Shown here in pieces: positions 18,715-26,873 of a DNA stretch of 64,000 bases. A program made the position numbers and the translations under genes. The DNA is from Bryobacterales bacterium (GTDB lineage: Bacteria > Acidobacteriota > Terriglobia > Bryobacterales > Bryobacteraceae), in assembly GCA_016721425.1 (NCBI GenBank), contig JADKID010000009.1, positions 1-64,000 on the forward strand. Reading direction: 5' to 3'. Below the pieces are notes generated by a model. The model worked only from the letters and a program-made list of their open reading frames with translations. It ran no database searches and was not told the origin of the DNA. Within the stretch, counting starts at the first letter, position 1. Every line of letters begins with the position of its first letter.

Positions 18715-20691
18715 ATGAAGCTCACCATCGGTATTGCCGCTGCCTCGCTAGCCGCCTTCGCCGCCGCGAATCCGGCGCCCGACAAAGCTGCCTCGTTGTT
18801 CGACGCCTCCCAGGTCTGGTCGATCCATCTCAACTTCACCGCCGCACAGTGGGCAGCGATGGAGCCCAAGGGCGGGCCCGGCGGCCCGGGTGGCCCGGGC
18901 GGAATGCGTGGCCCCGGCGGCATGCCGGGCCGTGGCGGCTTCGGGCCTGCCAGCCTGATGGCGCCGGCGTTCCTCAAAGGCGACACCAACGGCGACGGCA
19001 AGCTCTCCGCCGCGGAGTTTCGCGCGCTGGGCGACGCCTGGTTTGCAGCCTGGGACCAGCAGAAACAAAGCCAGCTCACCAGTGACCAGCTCCGCAACGG
19101 TCTGAACACCACCTTCCAGCCCACCGGCGGCCCCGGCGGCCCGATGCCGTTCCCCCCCGACGGCGATCGCGGCGGCCCCCCCATGAACATGGGCCTCGAT
19201 TTCCCTTACGTTCACGCCGAGCTCGATCTCAACGGCACCGCTCTCAAAGACGTCGCCGTCCGCTACAAGGGCAACAGCACCTACATGATGTCCAGCGGCT
19301 CGCTCAAGCGTTCCCTCAAGCTCGATCTCAACCGTTTCGTCAAGGGGCAGAGGCTGGCCGGCCTGAACGAGATCAACCTCCATTCCAACGTCACCGACGC
19401 CGGCTGGATGAACGAGCCGCTCTCCTACCGGCTCTTCCGCGATGCCTCCGTGCCGGCCCCGCGCACCTCGTATGCCCGCGTCTACCTCACCGTCCCCGGC
19501 AAGTACCAGCGGCAGTATGTCGGCCTCTACTCCGTCGTCGAAAACGTGGACAACCGCTTCGCCAAAGACCGCTTCGCTACGACGGACGGCGCGATCTTCA
19601 AGCCCACCACGCGAAACCTGTTCGCCTACCTCGGTGAGGACTGGTCGAAATATGAGAAGCTCTACGACGCCAAAACGGACCTCACCGCCCAGCAGAAGCA
19701 GCGCGTCATCGCGTTCTCCAAACTCGTCACCAGCGGCAGCGACGCCGAGTTTGCCTCGCAGCTCTCCTCCTTCCTCGACGTCGACGAGTTTGCCCGCTAC
19801 CTCGCCATCAACACGTGGCTCTCCAACCTGGACAGCATCTACAGCATGGGGCACAATTTCTATCTCTACCTGAGCCCCTCCACCAACCGGTTCCTCATCT
19901 TGCCCTGGGATCTGGACCTCTCGTTTGGCGGCTTTGGCGCCGGCGCGGAGCTGAGCATCGATCATCCCTGGCGGGGCCAGAACCGCTTTCTGGAGCGTCT
20001 CTTCCAGGTGGCCGAGTTCTCGAAGCTCTACCGCACGCGCATGGCCGAGTTCAACGCGTCCATTTGCCAGCCCGAACGGCTCGCGCGCCAGGTGGATGAG
20101 ACCGCCGCAGTGATCCGCCCTGCCGTACTGGAGGAGTCCGATGCGAAACTGACCCGATTCGACAAAACCGTTGCGGGCGAGGCCCTGCCCCGCGGCGGCG
20201 GCGGCGGCTTCGGCGGACCGGGCGGCCCAGGGGGCCCAGGCATGGGTGGTCCCGGAGGCCCGGGCGGCCCAGGCGGCCAGCCCATCAAGACCTTCGCCGC
20301 GGCGCGGGCAAAGTCCGTCGCGGCGCAGCTCGCCGGCACGTCGAAAGGCCAGCAGGAGGGCTTCGGCGGACCCGGCGGACCCGGCATGGGTGGCCCGCCC
20401 GGTCCAGGCTTCGGCGGACCCGGCGGACCCGGCATGGGTGGCCCCGGTGGCCCGCGCGGCTTCGGGCCCGGCAACATGCTGGCCCCATCCTTCCTCAACT
20501 CCATGGATCAGAACAAAGACGGCGTCATCAGCCGCGAAGAGTTCCAGCGCGGCCTTGCCCGCTGGTTCGCAGCCTGGAGCGGAGACGCCGGCACGCTCAC
20601 CGAGGAGCAACTTCGCACGGGCATCAACAAGGACTTCGCACCGCAACCCGGCATGATGCCCGCGCCCGGCGGTCCGCCACCCGTCAGGTGA
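18715..20691 (+). CDS. Secreted CotH-family protein with two EF-hands and Gly-Pro repeats
   Basis: 658 residues from the ATG at 18715, where a signal peptide begins (MKLTIGIAAASLAAFAAANP). The CotH kinase-like fold is shown by VRYKGNSTYM, NEINLHSNV, then NLDSIYSMGHNFYLYL and PWDLDLSFGG near residues 397-405, the conserved acidic centre. A calcium-binding EF-hand starts at D90 (DTNGDGKLSAAEF) and another at D598 (DQNKDGVISREEF). Each is followed by a similar WFAAW...LTxxQLRxGxNxxF segment, so the module is an internal duplication flanking the kinase-like core. Gly-Gly-Pro repeats lie near both. The stop overlaps the DUF4956 gene. Confidence 0.88.
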   Translation: MKLTIGIAAASLAAFAAANPAPDKAASLFDASQVWSIHLNFTAAQWAAMEPKGGPGGPGGPGGMRGPGGMPGRGGFGPASLMAPAFLKGDTNGDGKLSAAEFRALGDAWFAAWDQQKQSQLTSDQLRNGLNTTFQPTGGPGGPMPFPPDGDRGGPPMNMGLDFPYVHAELDLNGTALKDVAVRYKGNSTYMMSSGSLKRSLKLDLNRFVKGQRLAGLNEINLHSNVTDAGWMNEPLSYRLFRDASVPAPRTSYARVYLTVPGKYQRQYVGLYSVVENVDNRFAKDRFATTDGAIFKPTTRNLFAYLGEDWSKYEKLYDAKTDLTAQQKQRVIAFSKLVTSGSDAEFASQLSSFLDVDEFARYLAINTWLSNLDSIYSMGHNFYLYLSPSTNRFLILPWDLDLSFGGFGAGAELSIDHPWRGQNRFLERLFQVAEFSKLYRTRMAEFNASICQPERLARQVDETAAVIRPAVLEESDAKLTRFDKTVAGEALPRGGGGGFGGPGGPGGPGMGGPGGPGGPGGQPIKTFAAARAKSVAAQLAGTSKGQQEGFGGPGGPGMGGPPGPGFGGPGGPGMGGPGGPRGFGPGNMLAPSFLNSMDQNKDGVISREEFQRGLARWFAAWSGDAGTLTEEQLRTGINKDFAPQPGMMPAPGGPPPVR

Positions 20692-21389
20692 ATCCCATGC
20701 TGCCACTCCCCTTCCTGAATACCGCCTTTACCAATGGACCGGCCATCGAGCCCGGCGACGTCCTCGTCCGCCTGATGGTCGCCTTCGCCTTCGGCATGGT
20801 GATCGCCGTCATCTACCGCTGGACCCGGCGCAGCAATCTCCCCGTCTCCACTTTCCCCATGACGCTCGTGCTGCTGTGCGTCCTCATCGCCATGGTTACG
20901 CAAGTGATCGGCGATAACGTCGCCCGCGCCTTCAGCCTGGTCGGCGCACTGAGCATCGTCCGTTTCCGCACCGTGGTGCGCGATACGCAAGACACCGCCT
21001 ACGTCATTCTGGCCGTGATTGTCGGCATGGCCGTCGGCGCGCAGAGCCTCTGGGTCGCCACTATCGGAATCGCCGTCGTGACCCTGGCCGAGCTCCTCTA
21101 TATGGTGGGCGGGCGCTTCTCCCCGAACGCTCCACCCGAGTTGGTCCTCCGCGTGCGCACCGCCGCCCATGACGATCCCGACGCTTTGGTGGCAGCCGCC
21201 CTCGACGGCGTCCTGGCCAGCCGCGAACTCGTCTCGATGGGCACGGTCAAACAGGGTGAGGGCATGGAGGCCACCTTCCGCGTGGCGCCCAAGGGCGCCG
21301 TCTCCATCCCCGAACTCATCCGCCTGCTGGCCGCCGCCGGCGGCATTCAAAGCGTGCAACTGGTGCGGCGTGGCTTCGAGGCGGAATAG
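20688..21389 (+). CDS. DUF4956 membrane protein
   Basis: 233 residues starting at a GTG that shares four bases (GTGA) with the CotH stop. An ATG at 20697 is the alternative. Four hydrophobic segments lie in the first 150 residues, and between them is the conserved cytoplasmic loop FSLVGALSIVRFRTVVRDTQDTAY, diagnostic of DUF4956. A soluble C-terminal domain of about 80 residues follows. DUF4956 proteins often sit beside CotH and VTC polyphosphate-polymerase-like genes. Here only the CotH partner is present, and the overlap implies coupled translation and a joint role. Confidence 0.85.
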   Translation: MNPMLPLPFLNTAFTNGPAIEPGDVLVRLMVAFAFGMVIAVIYRWTRRSNLPVSTFPMTLVLLCVLIAMVTQVIGDNVARAFSLVGALSIVRFRTVVRDTQDTAYVILAVIVGMAVGAQSLWVATIGIAVVTLAELLYMVGGRFSPNAPPELVLRVRTAAHDDPDALVAAALDGVLASRELVSMGTVKQGEGMEATFRVAPKGAVSIPELIRLLAAAGGIQSVQLVRRGFEAE

Positions 21390-21403
21390 GCGCCATCGCT
21401 TGC

Positions 21404-21409
21404 TATACT
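21404..21409 (+). promoter_or_regulatory. Extended -10-like element
   Basis: TGCTATACT (the -10 hexamer TATACT at 21404-21409, with an upstream TG) lies 15 bases before the GTG start at 21425. A convincing -35 is not visible. If used, it gives a leader of only about 9 bases for the thioredoxin-like/cytochrome pair. Confidence 0.35.
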
Positions 21410-21424
21410 GAGCTTCTGTCTATC

Positions 21425-21967
21425 GTGTACCGACTCGTACGAATTGCAGCCGCGCTCCTGTGCGCCACTCTGGCCTGTGCGCAGACTCCGCCGGCTGCGC
21501 CCTCTAAGAAGATCGCGCTCCATCTGTTCGTGCTCGTCGATTGCCCCATCTCCCGCCGCCTGGCCCCGGAGTTCCGCCGCCTCTGCGCTGATTACTCCCC
21601 CCGCGGCGTCGGCTGCACTCTGGTCTTCGTCGACCCCGACACCACGCCGCAAGAGGCCCGCAAGCATCTCAAGGAATTTTCGCTGGAATCCATCCCGTTC
21701 GTCATCGATTCCCGCCATGAACTCGTGCGCCGCGCCGGCGCCACCGTCACCCCGGAGGCTGCCGTCTTGGATGCTGCCTCCAGAGTGCTCTATCTGGGCC
21801 GCATCGACGACTCCCACGTCTCCTGGACCCGCTCCCGCCCGCCCACGCGCCACGATCTGCGCGACGCTCTCGATGCCGCCCTTGCCGGCCGCCCCGTGCC
21901 CCGTCCGCGCACAGATGCAATCGGCTGCTACATCTCTCCCCTGCCCGACGACTCCGCCAAGGACTGA
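21425..21967 (+). CDS. Exported thioredoxin-fold protein, single-cysteine type
   Basis: 180 residues, GTG start, signal peptide ending LACAQ. The thioredoxin-like core has HLFVLVDCPISRRLAPEFRR, where the usual CxxC is reduced to Cys-Pro-Ile-Ser, so it cannot form the classic active-site disulfide. A second conserved-looking cysteine lies near the C-terminus (TDAIGCYIS) and could pair with it or bind heme or copper. It is followed after four bases by a c-type cytochrome/copper monooxygenase-like gene, which suggests a maturation or electron-transfer role for that protein. Confidence 0.72.
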   Translation: MYRLVRIAAALLCATLACAQTPPAAPSKKIALHLFVLVDCPISRRLAPEFRRLCADYSPRGVGCTLVFVDPDTTPQEARKHLKEFSLESIPFVIDSRHELVRRAGATVTPEAAVLDAASRVLYLGRIDDSHVSWTRSRPPTRHDLRDALDAALAGRPVPRPRTDAIGCYISPLPDDSAKD

Positions 21968-21971
21968 CTCA

Positions 21972-23486
21972 ATGAAATCCCTTCCCCTGATCGCCGGACT
22001 CCTGCTCGGCTCCGCCCTGCCAGCCGCCACGCCAAATTTCAGCGAGCACATCGCACCCATCATCTTCAACAACTGCACCACATGCCACCGGCCGGGCGAG
22101 GCCGGGCCTTTCCCCTTCACCAGCTATGAAGAGGTGGCCAAACGCGGCAAGATGATCGCCGCCATCACCAAGGCGCGCACCATGCCGCCGTGGCAGGCCG
22201 AAAAGACCGCCTATCCATTCTCGAACGAGCGCACGCTGACGGCCGCGCAGATCGAGCTGATCCAGGAGTGGGTCCGCGCCGGCATGCCGCGCGGCAACGC
22301 CGCATCGCAGCCGCCCCTGCCCAAGTTCCCCCAGGGCTGGGAGCTGGGCAAGCCGGATCTGATCGTCAAAATGTCGAAGTCGTTCCGCGTGCCGGCCGAG
22401 GGCACGGACATCTACCGCCACTTCGCCTTTCCCATCGGCCTGCCGGAAGACAAATGGGTCCGCGCCATTGAATTCCGTCCCGGCGCGCGCAGCGTGGTCC
22501 ATCACGCCCTGCTCTACTTCGACACCGCCTCGCTCTGGCCCACGCTCGATGGCAAGGATGGCAAGGCCGGTTTCGATGAATACAACTCGCCCGTCGCCAA
22601 GCGCCAGCGCGTAGCCACGTGGGCCGTGGGCAGCAATCCCCGCACCTATCCGGAAGGCATCGCCGTCAAGCTGCCCAAAGGCGCCGATCTCGTCGTCCAG
22701 ACTCACTTCCACCCCACCGGCAAGGAAGAGGACGAGATCTCCACCGTGGGCATCTACTTCGCCGATGCGCCTCCCGCCAAGACTTGGACGGAGCTGCAAC
22801 TGCCCTACTTCTTCGGCATCGGCGCCGGCATCGACATCCCGGCCGGCGATCCCGCCTACACGGTGACGGAATCCATCACGCTGCCCGTGGACGTGGAGGC
22901 CTTCGCCGGCTTCGCCCACGCTCACTTCCTGGGCAAGGAGTTCCGCCTCACCGCCGCGCTGCCTTCCGGGCAGACCCAGGACCTGCTGTGGGTGAAGAAG
23001 TGGGATTTCGCCTGGCAGACCATCTATAACTTCCAGGACCGCATCGCACTGCCCAAGGGCACCAAACTCACCGCACGCATCGTCTGGGACAACAGCACGG
23101 CGAATTCAGCGAATCAGTTCAATCCGCCTCGCGCCATCCGCTGGGGTGAGGCATCGACCGACGAGATGGGCAGCATCACGCTGGACATCGTGCCCGCGCG
23201 GGAGACGGAGTTGCCTGCCCTCACCGCCGCCCTGCGCCGCCACCGCCAGATGACAGACGCCTCGCGCGTACTTTCCACCGACCGCGCCCTGGAAAACGGC
23301 GTGGCCGGCCTGAGCGCGGACGAGGCCAAGCTCGCGAAGGCTGTCCTGGGATTCTTCGACGCCGACAAGGACGGCAAGCTCTCGCCCGCTGAGTTGGAAT
23401 CGGCCCGCGCCAACCTGCGCGCGCAGGGCTTCGATACCGGCTTGCGGCGCTCGTCGCTCCCATTGCAGGCGGCATCGGCCCGGTAG
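21972..23486 (+). CDS. Cytochrome c / copper type II monooxygenase-like protein with EF-hand
   Basis: 504 residues from the ATG at 21972, signal peptide MKSLPLIAGLLLGSALPAA. One heme c site, CTTCH, sits early (about residue 36). The rest has histidine pairs typical of PHM-type copper type II, ascorbate-dependent monooxygenase folds: SVVHHALLYFD, VVQTHFHPTG and FAHAHFLGKEF. A C-terminal EF-hand (DADKDGKLSPAELES) would bind calcium. It is exported and probably periplasmic. The reaction is unknown. Relatives are often called hypothetical ascorbate-dependent monooxygenases. The upstream thioredoxin-like gene is probably its partner. Confidence 0.75.
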   Translation: MKSLPLIAGLLLGSALPAATPNFSEHIAPIIFNNCTTCHRPGEAGPFPFTSYEEVAKRGKMIAAITKARTMPPWQAEKTAYPFSNERTLTAAQIELIQEWVRAGMPRGNAASQPPLPKFPQGWELGKPDLIVKMSKSFRVPAEGTDIYRHFAFPIGLPEDKWVRAIEFRPGARSVVHHALLYFDTASLWPTLDGKDGKAGFDEYNSPVAKRQRVATWAVGSNPRTYPEGIAVKLPKGADLVVQTHFHPTGKEEDEISTVGIYFADAPPAKTWTELQLPYFFGIGAGIDIPAGDPAYTVTESITLPVDVEAFAGFAHAHFLGKEFRLTAALPSGQTQDLLWVKKWDFAWQTIYNFQDRIALPKGTKLTARIVWDNSTANSANQFNPPRAIRWGEASTDEMGSITLDIVPARETELPALTAALRRHRQMTDASRVLSTDRALENGVAGLSADEAKLAKAVLGFFDADKDGKLSPAELESARANLRAQGFDTGLRRSSLPLQAASAR

Positions 23487-23495
23487 GCCCGCCGC

Positions 23496-26400
23496 CTAAC
23501 GGATCTGCAACGTGAACGGGTCAGCCCCGATCGTTCCTACCAGCTCCTCGAGGTAGGACGGCGCGCTGACCCTCGCCAACTGCTCCCGGGCGACAATCAA
23601 CATCCCCTCCGCGCGCACGCGTTCCAGCGCCGCCAGATGCCGCTGCCACAGCGCCACGTCGCGCTCCTGCTTGACCCGCAGCCGCTCCTGATACCACGCA
23701 GATTTCAGCATCGCTTCGCGGCTGAACATCGCCCGCAGCTTCGGATCGTCGATCCCCATCCCCTCATACTGCCCGTGCACCATCACGTGCAGCAGCGCCT
23801 TCAGCGGCGGGCATGCCGCATCCACGCTGCCATCTTCAAAGTAGTTGCGCGCCACTCGCGCCTGCGCCTCCACAATGCTGTCCACGCCGCTCACAAACGC
23901 AGCCAGATCCTGCCGCTCCGGTTGCAGCAACTCCTCAGAGAACACCGCGTCCGGCGTCTCAAAGATGCGCCCGAAGAAGCGATCCACAAACTGCGACGTG
24001 ATCCGGTAGCCCAGCCGGCTGGCCAGCACCTGCCGCCCCTGGTACTCGAAATCTTCCAGCTTCTCCAGACACCGCTCGGCCAGCAGAAACTTCGGATCGC
24101 GCTCGCCCACCTGGATGCGGCACCAGATCTCCGGCACCAACATGCTGATATCGTGATCCACGCGGAAGCGCGGCCCCACATAGCCCGCCGCCGTCGTGAA
24201 CCCCGCGTAGCCCGTGAGGATCGAAGACACTAGCGCGTTGTTCAGATCCACCACCGGCCAAAGCGCATTGAACGGCCCCTTGGTCAGCGCGCCTTCGCTC
24301 CCAAAGCCCGTGGTGGAGGGCGACTTGCCGGTCAGGCTACACACGAAATCCATGAACAGCTCGGGCAGTTCCTGATAGTGAATCGGGTTGTAGACCGCCA
24401 GGGGAGGCAGCCCGATGCTCTCGTCCGCCGGATTGTTGCGCCGTCCGGCCAGCACGGAATTCACCGGGAAGTGCAGCGGCTCGTCGGACGGAACCGCGCG
24501 GTCCAGCCGCGCGCAGACCTCGGCGAGGTAGTAGTCCCGCGGCTGCACCAGATCCGGCCGCCGCTGTAAATACCGCGGATTCTTCGAAGGCTTCCCATCC
24601 ACCAAACGCGGATGGGCCGACGACACCACCTGGCGCGTCGCCGGGTGTTCCACGAATCCCCGCAGCACGTTCTGCATGGGCGCAGTGTAGTCGTCAAACT
24701 CCACCACGCGCTCCATCAGCACCTTCACCTGATCCACGGTCAGTGGCTCGTAATTGGAAAGGAACGCGTTGGGCCCGGCGATGTCAGACTCCGCCTGCAC
24801 GTCATAGCCGCGGTGAATGGCATCGTCCGGCCGCTGGAAGAGATAGGCCTCGCAGTTCACCACCAGCTTTACGCTCGGATACGGGTACTTCGTATCGAAG
24901 TCCTTCAGAGTCTCGCGCGGCACCACCACCGACGCCGTGATGTCGTCCTCCACCTGCACCTTGTCCGCCGGCCGGAAATCGGGCCGCAGCTTGTAGATCC
25001 GCCAAGATCCATCGGGATCAAAACCAACGCGCAGGTAGTTGCCCACCAGCTTGTGCCCGTCGTACTTCAGCTCGTGGCCCAGATAGCCGTTGATGCGGTC
25101 CACGGTGAGGTGCTCGCGCCAGTTGTCGCCCCACTCCGGCCTGTAGTAGCGCTTCACGGTGTAGATCAATTGGCGGATGGTCTGCGGCAAGCCGCGCAGC
25201 CACTCATTGTGCGCGTCCGTGTACTCCTCCGAAGGCGTCAGCAGCTTGATCACGGAGCCCAGCGAGCGGTCCTGGCTCAGGATCGGCCGGCCCGCGCGGC
25301 CCCCGTCCCGCGGCGCCTTGCAGATGTCGGTGAAATCCATCTTGAGGATCTCCGCCACCCGCTCCATGTCGCGGTAGTAGTCCTTGACGAAGACCGGCCC
25401 CTGCAACAGAACGTCGGCGATGGACTTTGAGATTTCGGATTTGCCGCCGCCGGAGACCGTGCAGGGCTTGTGGCACAGCGTGCCGTGCGCCACAGTGCCG
25501 GTCAGCCGCCACGCCGTGCCGCCCTGCTGCTTCTTCAGAGTGATCTTGTAGCCCGCCGGCAGCACGTAGGTGGTGCCGGGCCGCAGGCTCAACTGATGCG
25601 TGCCGCCCTCGTGGGCCCACCGCACCGTGCCTTCCCGCACCTTGAAATCGGAGTTCTCCGGCACGTAGATGATGTCCGGAAAGCGCCGGTCCACCGCGTA
25701 CCCGCCCGCCTGCCGCTCAGCCCTGTCGCCCAACAGGCGCATCGCTTCGGCAAACGGCTGCTTCTTGATCGAGGACGGCCGGCTGGCGATAAACTCCCCG
25801 CCCAGCACATAGGCCGGAAACGCGATGGCGCCGCCGGCATGCTCCTCTTCGCACCCGCCAAACAGGTTCGCCGAGAAGCTGATCTGCGTCTTCACTTCCT
25901 TCTTGCAGTAACCGAAGTAGTTGTCGGCGATGATGGTCACCATCACCCCGCGCTGGTCGCGGCACGCCACCTTGAAAGCGCCACCCTCGTTGTACTGCTC
26001 GGCCTCATCGCGCCAGCACATCCCGTCGCGCCGCTGCCGCTCGGTGGCCGCGTCGTAGTGCGGCAGGCCCAGGTCCCGCTTCTTCATCCCCACCAGATGC
26101 GGAGCCAGGATCACGCAACCCGAATGGCCCGTCCAATGCAGCACATCCAACGCGGCATCGTTCTCCGGCAGATACGGATCGCCCGCGTTGCCGAAGATCG
26201 TCTCCACGAAATCCAGATTACTCACCAGGCTGGCCGGCGCGAAGAAGCGGATCTCCATCGTCTTTTCGGGATCCACACCAGTGGCCGGACAAACCACCGG
26301 CCGCAGCAGCAGCGAAACGAAGAGCCGCACCTGGCTCGTCTGATCGCTGGTAAAGGGCAGAGTCAGCAGATCCTTCGGCGGCTTCAGCGCTTCGGCCAGG

Positions 26401-26873
26401 AACCGCGCGAAGACGCCCTTGGGCACTTCCTTCTTGTCCGCCGGAACGGGCAGCCCACCCTCCACAATGTGGAACAAACCGTGCGTGGTGCGGCGATCGC
26501 TCTTCGGATTGTGCAGCACCCCCTGCGGCACGCGGTAGGAGTTCAGCAGCGGCGAGGCAAACTGGTCTCCGGTGGCAGGCAGAGAGACCGTGCGCGCCAT
26601 TCCGGGCCGGTCCAGCGCGAAAGAATTGGCCGGCAGCCGCGGCGCGCCATCCGGACACTCAGTCTTCAAATAGGCGTCGAGAAACGATTGGATCCGCGTA
26701 TCGGCCGGGCACATCTGCCCGCCCAGCAACTGGTCTTTCTGGTAGTAGTTCCGCAGCAGCGGCCCGACGATCTCCAGAAATTCAGGATCGGATGTACTGT
26801 CGCTGACGGCCTGCCCCAGCGAGGCCAGTTTCAGGTTGATGTACCGGATCAGGTGGTCGTTGCTTTCGCCCAT
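23496..26873 (-). CDS. Very large cytoplasmic protein, probable PPi-type PEP carboxykinase
   Basis: 1125 residues, no signal peptide. The size and motif pattern fit diphosphate-dependent phosphoenolpyruvate carboxykinase (EC 4.1.1.38), which interconverts PEP plus CO2 plus phosphate with oxaloacetate plus PPi and is about 1100-1150 residues long. A P-loop-like kinase motif, TVSGGGKSEISKS, has Lys478 where ATP-type enzymes have SGTGKT. Other conserved-looking parts are LHWTGHSGCVILAPHLVG, DNYFGYCKKEVKTQISFSAN and FGGCEEEHAGGAIAFPAY. This is recognition by eye; the cautious alternative is a large hypothetical protein. It lies about 30 bases after a hydrolase gene that itself follows nrfHA, all on one strand. 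Confidence 0.6.
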   Translation of the reverse strand: MGESNDHLIRYINLKLASLGQAVSDSTSDPEFLEIVGPLLRNYYQKDQLLGGQMCPADTRIQSFLDAYLKTECPDGAPRLPANSFALDRPGMARTVSLPATGDQFASPLLNSYRVPQGVLHNPKSDRRTTHGLFHIVEGGLPVPADKKEVPKGVFARFLAEALKPPKDLLTLPFTSDQTSQVRLFVSLLLRPVVCPATGVDPEKTMEIRFFAPASLVSNLDFVETIFGNAGDPYLPENDAALDVLHWTGHSGCVILAPHLVGMKKRDLGLPHYDAATERQRRDGMCWRDEAEQYNEGGAFKVACRDQRGVMVTIIADNYFGYCKKEVKTQISFSANLFGGCEEEHAGGAIAFPAYVLGGEFIASRPSSIKKQPFAEAMRLLGDRAERQAGGYAVDRRFPDIIYVPENSDFKVREGTVRWAHEGGTHQLSLRPGTTYVLPAGYKITLKKQQGGTAWRLTGTVAHGTLCHKPCTVSGGGKSEISKSIADVLLQGPVFVKDYYRDMERVAEILKMDFTDICKAPRDGGRAGRPILSQDRSLGSVIKLLTPSEEYTDAHNEWLRGLPQTIRQLIYTVKRYYRPEWGDNWREHLTVDRINGYLGHELKYDGHKLVGNYLRVGFDPDGSWRIYKLRPDFRPADKVQVEDDITASVVVPRETLKDFDTKYPYPSVKLVVNCEAYLFQRPDDAIHRGYDVQAESDIAGPNAFLSNYEPLTVDQVKVLMERVVEFDDYTAPMQNVLRGFVEHPATRQVVSSAHPRLVDGKPSKNPRYLQRRPDLVQPRDYYLAEVCARLDRAVPSDEPLHFPVNSVLAGRRNNPADESIGLPPLAVYNPIHYQELPELFMDFVCSLTGKSPSTTGFGSEGALTKGPFNALWPVVDLNNALVSSILTGYAGFTTAAGYVGPRFRVDHDISMLVPEIWCRIQVGERDPKFLLAERCLEKLEDFEYQGRQVLASRLGYRITSQFVDRFFGRIFETPDAVFSEELLQPERQDLAAFVSGVDSIVEAQARVARNYFEDGSVDAACPPLKALLHVMVHGQYEGMGIDDPKLRAMFSREAMLKSAWYQERLRVKQERDVALWQRHLAALERVRAEGMLIVAREQLARVSAPSYLEELVGTIGADPFTLQIR

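Noticed and set aside
20200..20470. Regular GGCGGACCCGG-type repeats that could suggest a CRISPR or tandem-repeat locus
   Set aside because: They are in frame and encode Gly-Gly-Pro repeats of the CotH protein; there are no unique spacers.
18748..20706. A 652-codon open frame on the reverse strand opposite the CotH gene
   Set aside because: It is a by-product of high GC and the Gly-Pro repeats; the forward frame has CotH and EF-hand motifs and a signal peptide, while the reverse frame shows no family motif.
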